Positions 1 to 6,788 of a stretch of 6,788 nt of DNA are shown here, piece by piece. The notes below the pieces were generated by a model that worked only from the letters and a program-made list of their open reading frames with translations, was not told the origin of the DNA and did not search any database. The stretch comes from ZC4RG30 sp040508085. GTDB taxonomy: Bacteria > Pseudomonadota > Gammaproteobacteria > Steroidobacterales > Steroidobacteraceae. Made by a program: the position numbers and the translations under genes. Numbering within the stretch: the stretch's first letter is position 1; the number at the start of each line of letters is the position of its first letter. The DNA lies in assembly GCA_040508085.1 (NCBI GenBank), contig JBEVNO010000042.1:1-6788 (forward strand), given 5' to 3'.

Positions 1-883
1 GCCCGAACAACTGCATGAAATCGTAGGCATAGTTGCGCAGCAGGGTGCCCCGCCGGAAGCCCACCCAGGTGGTGTGGATGGGAAACAGGTGCGCGGCGTC
101 GAGCATCACCAGATCTGCATCGGCCTCCGGCTCGAAGGCCACCGAGGCGACGATGCCCACCCCCATGCCCAGCCGGACATAGGTCTTGATGACGTCGGAG
201 TCGCGGGCGGTGAGCGCCACCCGCGGCTTCAGGCCCTCGCGCGCGAACAGGGTTTCCAGCGACGACGGACCGGTGAAGCTGAACACATAAGTGACCAGCG
301 GATACTTTTCGAGGATCTGCAGTGTCAACCGCGGCGCACCAGGACGGGCCAGTGGATGCGTTTTCGGAACAATGACCTGCCGGTGCCAGCGGTAAACCGG
401 CAGCAATACCAGTTCCGGAAACAATGCCTCCGACCCCGTGGCGATGGCCAGCTGCACCCGGTCGCTGGAGACCATCTCGGAAATCTGCTCCGAAGTGCCC
501 TGGTGCAGGTGCAGGTCCACCTCTGGGTAGCGCTTGCGGAAGGCCTGGATCACCGGCGGCAGTACATAGCGCGCCTGGGTATGGGTGGTCGCAATGGACA
601 GCATGCCGCGCGCATCCTGGTTCAGGTCCGCCGCCACCGCCCGCAGGCTGTCGATCTCCGCCAGCGCCCGCGCCGCATATTCCAGCACCTTGACCCCTTC
701 GGGGGTGATGCGGGCGAAACTGCGGCCCTCGCGCACGAATAGGTCGAAACCGAGCTCTTTTTCCAGCTCTTTCAGCGCCCGGCTGATGGCCGGCTGGGAG
801 GTGCCCAGCGCCGCCGCGGCATTGGTGACGGACAGGCCGTTGCGGGCCACGGCTAGCGCGTACTGGAGCTGATGGAAATTCAT
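1..883 (-). CDS. cysB: CysB, LysR-type transcriptional regulator of cysteine/sulfur assimilation (3' end cut by window edge)
   Basis: LysR-family activator of sulfate assimilation and cysteine synthesis genes; the inducer of its relatives is an O-/N-acetylserine-type compound. Reading leftward from the ATG at 883, 294 residues are visible without a stop. About 30 C-terminal residues are missing compared with the usual 324. The N-terminal winged helix-turn-helix spans about residues 1-60, with the recognition segment TSQPAISRALKELE at 28-41. The effector domain follows. The sequence ATTHTQARY (98-106) puts Thr100 and Thr102 at the positions that bind sulfate/acetylserine in enterobacterial CysB, and Thr204 in SFTGP matches its Thr202. 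DSDVIKTYVRLGMGVGI and GFRRGT are also typical of CysB and separate it from generic LysR proteins and from the close paralogue Cbl only tentatively. No strong ribosome-binding site precedes the ATG. The gene is divergent from cysK, the classic target arrangement for a LysR regulator. Confidence 0.93.
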   Translation of the reverse strand, partial: MNFHQLQYALAVARNGLSVTNAAAALGTSQPAISRALKELEKELGFDLFVREGRSFARITPEGVKVLEYAARALAEIDSLRAVAADLNQDARGMLSIATTHTQARYVLPPVIQAFRKRYPEVDLHLHQGTSEQISEMVSSDRVQLAIATGSEALFPELVLLPVYRWHRQVIVPKTHPLARPGAPRLTLQILEKYPLVTYVFSFTGPSSLETLFAREGLKPRVALTARDSDVIKTYVRLGMGVGIVASVAFEPEADADLVMLDAAHLFPIHTTWVGFRRGTLLRNYAYDFMQLFG

Positions 884-910
884 GACTGACCCGTCTGGCG
901 GACTTTGGCC

Positions 911-916
911 ATTATA
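911..916 (-). promoter_or_regulatory. Candidate -10 box of the cysB promoter
   Basis: On the minus strand, positions 916 to 911 read TATAAT, a perfect sigma70 -10 hexamer. It would place transcription start near 904, leaving a 5' leader of about 20 nt before the cysB ATG at 883. No good -35 hexamer lies 16-18 nt upstream; the better-looking TTGATA (minus strand, 932-927) is only about 10 nt away, too close. The promoter assignment therefore rests on the -10 box and its position. The hexamer overlaps one arm of the LysR-type dyad at 914-928. Confidence 0.5.
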
Positions 917-928
917 ACCAATAGTTAT
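914..928. promoter_or_regulatory. LysR-type operator, probable CysB box (ATAAC-N5-GTTAT, T-N11-A)
   Basis: The 15-nt element ATAACCAATAGTTAT is a perfect 5-bp inverted repeat around 5 nt. It contains T915-N11-A927, the standard core of LysR-family binding sites. It lies 31-45 nt upstream of the cysB start and overlaps the cysB -10 box, the position expected for autorepression. On the other side, its centre (921) is about 90 nt before the cysK GTG. If the poor candidate cysK -10 box TAGAGT at 978-983 (4 of 6 matches) is real, the dyad centre falls near -69, about where LysR activators usually bind. Assignment to CysB is inferred from its position beside cysB; binding is not shown by the sequence. 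Confidence 0.6.
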
Positions 929-935
929 CAACCCT

Positions 936-948
936 TCACAGACTGTGA
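936..948. repeat. Short perfect palindrome, possible second regulatory site
   Basis: TCACAGACTGTGA is a perfect 6-bp inverted repeat around one central base, 7 nt from the end of the T-N11-A dyad. LysR regulators often occupy a recognition site plus a nearby activation site on the cysK side, so this could be an accessory CysB contact or the site of another regulator. It is not a CRP site: the half-sites are in the opposite order (TCACA before TGTGA) and only 3 nt apart. Confidence 0.3.
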
Positions 949-1001
949 TTTACCTTCTTCCCGCGCCCGCCGGCAATTAGAGTCGCTGTCCTGCTGCAGC
1001 T

Positions 1002-1006
1002 GGAGG
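1002..1006 (+). promoter_or_regulatory. Ribosome-binding site of cysK
   Basis: GGAGG with a 5-nt spacer precedes the GTG at 1012. It decides the start: no ATG lies nearby in this frame, and the encoded N terminus (IYNNILETIG) lines up with the start of the cysteine synthase fold. Confidence 0.75.
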
Positions 1007-1011
1007 CGCCG

Positions 1012-1953
1012 GTGATCTACAACAACATCCTCGAGACCATCGGACGGACGCCGGTGGTGAAGATCAACCGCCTCGCGCCTTCCGGCGTGACCATGTACGT
1101 GAAGTGCGAATTCTTCAATCCGGCCGGCTCCGTGAAGGATCGCCTGGCGCTGGCCATCATCGAAGACGCCGAACGCAGCGGCACGCTGCAACCCGGCCAG
1201 ACGGTGATCGAAGCCACCTCCGGCAACACCGGCATTGCATTGGCGATGGTGTGCGCCGCCAAGGGCTACCCCTTCGTGGCCTGCATGGTCGAAACCTTTT
1301 CGATCGAGCGCCGCAAGATCATGCGCATGCTGGGCGCCAAGGTCATCCTCACGCCCGCGGCGGAACGCGGCAGCGGCATGGTGAAGAAGGCCGAAGCGCT
1401 GGCGCAGAAGAACGGCTGGTTCCTTGCCCGCCAGTTCGAGAACCTCGCCAACCCCGCCTTCCATCGCAACACCACGGCGCCGGAGATCCTCAGTGATTTT
1501 GCCGGCCGGCGCCTCGATGCCTTCGTGTCCGGCTGGGGCACTGGTGGCACGGTCACCGGCGTGGGCGAAATGCTCAAGCTCGCGCGGCCTGAAACCAAGA
1601 TCGTGCTCGCCGAGCCGGAGAATGCCGCGCTGGTTTCGGGCAAGGCCTTCAGCCCGCACAAGATCCAGGGCTGGACGCCGGATTTCGTGCCCAAGGTCAT
1701 GAACACCAGCGTGGCCGACCGCATCATCACCGTCAGCGACGCCGATGCCATCGCCAATGCGCGCGCACTGGCCACACAGGAAGGCTTGTTCGTCGGCATC
1801 TCCTGCGGCGCCACCTTCACGGCCGCGCTGGCCGTGGCACGCGAAGCGGCGCCGGGCAGCGTGATCCTGGCGATGCTGCCCGACACGGGCGAGCGCTACC
1901 TGTCGACCGTGCTGGCCGAGGGAATCAATGAAGGCAGCGATCCTGAGCCCTGA
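1012..1953 (+). CDS. cysK: Cysteine synthase (O-acylserine sulfhydrylase), CysK type
   Basis: Cytosolic PLP enzyme of fold type II that replaces the acyl group of O-acylserine with sulfide to form cysteine. It has 313 residues, normal for the family, and starts with GTG. Visible motifs are the Schiff-base lysine Lys42 in NPAGSVKDR; the substrate loop TSGNTG (69-74), with Asn72 expected to contact the cofactor; the phosphate-binding loop GWGTGGT (174-180); PHKIQGW (215-221); and Ser264 in GISCGA, the expected contact to the PLP ring nitrogen. The family more often has Ser-Ser here, so Cys265 is a mild oddity. PHKIQG and the C-terminal GERYLST point to CysK; CysM is the alternative and shares several of these features. 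The 3' end overlaps the acyltransferase gene by 26 nt. Divergence from cysB suggests CysB control. Because the neighbour may make O-succinylserine, the physiological substrate could be that rather than O-acetylserine; this is inference. Confidence 0.93.
   Translation: MIYNNILETIGRTPVVKINRLAPSGVTMYVKCEFFNPAGSVKDRLALAIIEDAERSGTLQPGQTVIEATSGNTGIALAMVCAAKGYPFVACMVETFSIERRKIMRMLGAKVILTPAAERGSGMVKKAEALAQKNGWFLARQFENLANPAFHRNTTAPEILSDFAGRRLDAFVSGWGTGGTVTGVGEMLKLARPETKIVLAEPENAALVSGKAFSPHKIQGWTPDFVPKVMNTSVADRIITVSDADAIANARALATQEGLFVGISCGATFTAALAVAREAAPGSVILAMLPDTGERYLSTVLAEGINEGSDPEP
1918..1923 (+). promoter_or_regulatory. Ribosome-binding site of the metX-family gene, inside cysK
   Basis: GAGGGA lies 4 nt before the ATG at 1928, within the last codons of cysK. 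It favours that start over the internal in-frame ATG at 1967, which has no such sequence upstream. Its location implies that ribosomes finishing cysK promote initiation of the next gene. Confidence 0.65.
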
Positions 1954-3115
1954 TGCCATCCACACGATGAGTGCCGTGCGAAAAGAACAGATCACTCCGG
2001 GCGCCGTGCGCTACGCGCAGCTGCCGGATCCCTTCCGGCTGTGGAAGGGCGGCACGCTCGCGGGCGCGCGCATTGCCTATGAGAGCTGGGGCGAACTGGA
2101 CGCCGCGCGCAGCAACGCCATCCTGCTGTTCACGGGGCTGTCGCCGTCCTCGCATGCGGCATCCTCCCCGGCCAGCGCCGAACCGGGCTGGTGGGAAAAG
2201 ATGATCGGCCCCGGCCGCGCCATCGATACCAACCGCTGGTTCGTGATGTGCGTGAATTCACTGGGCAGCTGCTACGGCTCCACAGGGCCTGCGAGCGTGA
2301 ACCCGGCCACCGGCGCCCCGTATCGGCTGGATTTCCCGGAGCTGTCGGTGGAAGACATCGCCCGCGCCGGCTATGAAGCCGCGCGCGCACTGGGCATCGA
2401 GCAGCTGGATACGGTGATGGGTCCGTCGCTGGGCGGCATGGTCACCGTGGCCTTCGCTGCGGTGGCACCGGGCGGGGCGCGGCGCCTGCTCAGCATCTCC
2501 GGCTCCTCTGCCGCGTCGCCGTTTGCCATCGCCCTGCGCGCCGTGCAGCGCGAGGCCGTGATGAGCGATCCGGCGTGGAACCGCGGCGAGTACGCCGACA
2601 ACGAGCGTGGCCCGCAGTCCGGCATGCGCATCGCCCGCAAGATGGGCACCATCACCTACCGTTCGGCGCAGGAGTGGTCGGGCCGCTTCGCCCGCCAGGG
2701 CATCACCGATGTGGGCCGGCGCGCCGTCGAGGCCGCGCTGTCGCGCGTGCCTGCGGGGTTCGGTCCGCGCTTCGCGGTGGAGACCTATCTGGAATCGCAG
2801 GCCGAGCGATTCGTCAGCGTGTTCGACCCGAACTGCTACCTGTACCTGTCGCGCGCCATGGATTGCTTCGACATCGCCGACCATGGGGAGCCGGCCGACG
2901 TCTATCGCCGCTCCGGCATCAGCCGCGCGCTGGTGGTTGGGGTGGAGTCGGACTTCCTGTTCAAGATCGATGAACAGGCGCAGATCGCCGCCGACCTGCA
3001 GGCCGCCGGCATCGATGCCCGCTTCACCCGCCTCTCCAGCATCGAAGGCCACGACGCCTTCCTGGTCGACCTGCCGCACTTCGACGCCGCCGTCCGCGGC
3101 TTCCTCGAATCCTGA
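1928..3115 (+). CDS. metX: MetX-family O-acyltransferase, probable serine O-succinyltransferase
   Basis: Alpha/beta-hydrolase acyltransferase of the MetX family, 395 residues. It activates a hydroxyl amino acid by acyl transfer from an acyl-CoA. The catalytic triad is visible: Ser167 in GPSLGGM (nucleophile elbow), Asp342 in ESDFLF and His375 in GHDAFLVD. Family hallmarks NSLGSC, GSTGPASVNPATG and YRLDFPELSVED follow the N-terminal strand region, and DPNCYLYLSRAMD precedes the Asp. NSLGSC replaces the NVLGGC-type sequence of homoserine acetyltransferases. Together with the overall pattern this resembles Xanthomonas-type serine O-succinyltransferases, as does the tight linkage to cysK and cysB. 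Automatic annotation would probably say homoserine O-acetyltransferase. The acyl donor cannot be read from sequence alone. The start at 1928 overlaps cysK by 26 nt; a shorter form from 1967 (382 residues) would still contain the whole fold. It ends in FLES and lacks the C-terminal isoleucine by which CysE docks into CysK. Confidence 0.85.
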   Translation: MKAAILSPDAIHTMSAVRKEQITPGAVRYAQLPDPFRLWKGGTLAGARIAYESWGELDAARSNAILLFTGLSPSSHAASSPASAEPGWWEKMIGPGRAIDTNRWFVMCVNSLGSCYGSTGPASVNPATGAPYRLDFPELSVEDIARAGYEAARALGIEQLDTVMGPSLGGMVTVAFAAVAPGGARRLLSISGSSAASPFAIALRAVQREAVMSDPAWNRGEYADNERGPQSGMRIARKMGTITYRSAQEWSGRFARQGITDVGRRAVEAALSRVPAGFGPRFAVETYLESQAERFVSVFDPNCYLYLSRAMDCFDIADHGEPADVYRRSGISRALVVGVESDFLFKIDEQAQIAADLQAAGIDARFTRLSSIEGHDAFLVDLPHFDAAVRGFLES

Positions 3116-3131
3116 CCCTAAACGCAGACGC

Positions 3132-5657
<2,526 letters not shown>

Positions 5658-5686
5658 GAAAGCCTTGCAAGTAACGTGCAGGAAGC

Positions 5687-5702
5687 GCCGCCCCCGGGCG
5701 GC
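5687..5702. repeat. GC-rich palindrome between ppc and glgP
   Basis: GCCGCCCCCGGGCGGC folds into a 6-bp all-GC stem with a 4-nt loop (a seventh pair would leave too small a loop). It lies about 30 nt upstream of the glgP ATG. No T-run follows on either strand, so it is not a standard intrinsic terminator. It could attenuate readthrough from ppc or modulate the glgP leader, or it may simply reflect high GC content. Confidence 0.3.
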
Positions 5703-5782
5703 AGCTTGCGGAAAGTGTGCGCACCAACCTGGGGCGCCGTGGCGTGGGCTTGCGCTGGTTTGAGGCGGCCTCGCGCCCCTGG

Positions 5783-6788
5783 CTAGCCGCTGTTGCGCAG
5801 CGCCGTGGCGACTGCGTTGATGCTCAGATGGATGCCTTCGGCTACGCGGGAGTCGGTGTCGCCGGCGCGATGCCGCCGCAGCAGCTCCACCTGCAGCAGG
5901 TTCAGCGGCTCGATGTAGGGCAGGCGCAGCCGGATCGACGCATCCAGCTGCGGATTCTTCTCCAGCAGCCGCGTCTGGCCGGTGATGTCCAGCAGCACCT
6001 CGCGGGTGGCCTGCCAGCCCGACTCGATGCGGCCGAAGTAATGCGCGGCCATCTCCTGATCCTGCACCAGCGTCAGGTAGCGGCGGGCGATGGCCAGATC
6101 GCTCTTGGCCAGCACCATCTCCAGGTTGTCGAGCGTGGCGCGGAAGAAAGCCCAGCCCTGCGCCATCCCGCGCAGCAGGCCGCGATCCGGAAACGCCGCC
6201 AATGCCTGGCCGGCGCCGAACCAGCCCGGCAGCATCACGCGCGCCTGGGCCCAGGAGAACACCCATGGAATGGCGCGCAGATCCTCGATGCGATCGGACT
6301 TGGTGCGGGCCGCAGGCCGCGAGCCGATCTTCAGTGTCGCGATCTCGGTCAGCGGCGTCATCTGCCGGAAGAAGGTGCGGAAGCTGTCATTGCCATAGAC
6401 CAGGTCGCGATACGTGTGGAAGGCCTGCGCCGAGATCGACTTCATCGTATCGAGGAAATGCTGCTGTTCGACTGCACTGCGCGGCGCCGGCGCCAGCGAG
6501 GCCAGCAGCGTGGCGCTGGCCATGGTCTCCAGGTTCGCGGCCGCATTCTGCGGCGTTCCGTACTTGGCGGCGATGACCTCGCCCTGCTCGGTGATGCGGA
6601 TGCGGCCCTGCACCGTGCCCGGCGGCTGCGCGCGGATGGCCGCCGAGGCCGGACCACCGCCCCGACCCACGCTGCCGCCGCGGCCATGGAACAGCTGCAT
6701 GCGCACCCCTGCCGCGCGGAACACCTCGGCCAGCGCCAGGCTCGCCTGGTGCAGGCTCCACACCGAGGTGAGGTAACCGCCGTCCTTG
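5783..6788 (-). CDS. ppc: Phosphoenolpyruvate carboxylase, C-terminal part (5' end beyond window)
   Basis: Cytosolic enzyme that carboxylates phosphoenolpyruvate with bicarbonate to oxaloacetate, replenishing the TCA cycle. The visible 334 residues match roughly residues 546-883 of E. coli Ppc; the N-terminal 550 or so lie past the right edge, where the frame continues as KDGGYLTS. The catalytic glycine loop FHGRGGSVGRGG (near 6653-6691) carries the essential His and Arg residues. RAIPWVFSWAQARVMLPGW and the C-terminal RNSG (normally RNTG) are family hallmarks. The four residues that bind the inhibitor aspartate in E. coli (Lys773, Arg832, Arg587, Asn881) all have counterparts: Lys in LAKSDLAIA, Arg in SIRLRLPYIEPLN, the second Arg of the glycine loop, and Asn of RNSG. 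The gene ends in TAG, 125 nt before glgP. Confidence 0.96.
   Translation of the reverse strand, partial: KDGGYLTSVWSLHQASLALAEVFRAAGVRMQLFHGRGGSVGRGGGPASAAIRAQPPGTVQGRIRITEQGEVIAAKYGTPQNAAANLETMASATLLASLAPAPRSAVEQQHFLDTMKSISAQAFHTYRDLVYGNDSFRTFFRQMTPLTEIATLKIGSRPAARTKSDRIEDLRAIPWVFSWAQARVMLPGWFGAGQALAAFPDRGLLRGMAQGWAFFRATLDNLEMVLAKSDLAIARRYLTLVQDQEMAAHYFGRIESGWQATREVLLDITGQTRLLEKNPQLDASIRLRLPYIEPLNLLQVELLRRHRAGDTDSRVAEGIHLSINAVATALRNSG

Noticed and set aside
74..742. A 222-codon open frame on the plus strand, opposite cysB
   Set aside because: The opposite strand encodes a clear CysB with conserved DNA-binding and effector residues; this frame shows no family features.
936..948. CRP/FNR site upstream of cysK
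   Set aside because: The half-sites are inverted relative to TGTGA-N6-TCACA and the spacing is 3 nt, so it does not match.
928..1995. A 355-codon open frame on the minus strand, opposite cysK
   Set aside because: It shadows an intact cysK, spans the intergenic operator region and reads as low-complexity His/Arg/Gly-rich sequence.
5658..6266. Upstream extension of the glgP frame by about 200 codons
   Set aside because: It lies mostly inside ppc in a different frame, has Ala/Arg/Gly-rich shadow composition and no phosphorylase homology; the ATG at 5657 fits the family start.

Overview
The window looks like chromosomal core-metabolism DNA from a high-GC gammaproteobacterium. A Xanthomonadales or Nevskiales-like lineage is my best guess. 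That guess rests on G/C-rich codon third positions, close resemblance to gammaproteobacterial CysB, GlgP and PEP carboxylase, and a MetX-family acyltransferase of the Xanthomonas type beside cysK. I see no mobile element, CRISPR array, tRNA, rRNA or sign of recent transfer.

Left half (1-3115): cysteine synthesis. A cysB regulator gene, cut by the left window edge, runs leftward. Across a 128-nt intergenic region, a cysK (O-acylserine sulfhydrylase) and a MetX-family O-acyltransferase run rightward. The last two overlap by 26 nt and are probably one translationally coupled operon. The acyltransferase resembles the serine O-succinyltransferases of the MetX family more than homoserine acetyltransferases. 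The pair would then carry out both steps: serine is acylated, then CysK replaces the acyl group with sulfide to give cysteine. The intergenic region holds a perfect interrupted dyad with LysR-type T-N11-A geometry. It overlaps a consensus -10 box for cysB, so CysB probably represses itself there while activating cysK and the acyltransferase.

Right half (3132-6788): central carbon metabolism, all on the minus strand. A complete glycogen phosphorylase gene (glgP) lies downstream of a phosphoenolpyruvate carboxylase gene (ppc), whose 5' portion lies beyond the right edge. A 125-nt gap separates them. The metX and glgP genes converge with only 16 nt between their stop codons.

The window is almost entirely coding and has no gene-free stretch above 130 nt. 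The most interesting elements are the cysK/serine-acyltransferase pairing and the compact cysB-cysK control region. I found no evidence for a wholly new system.
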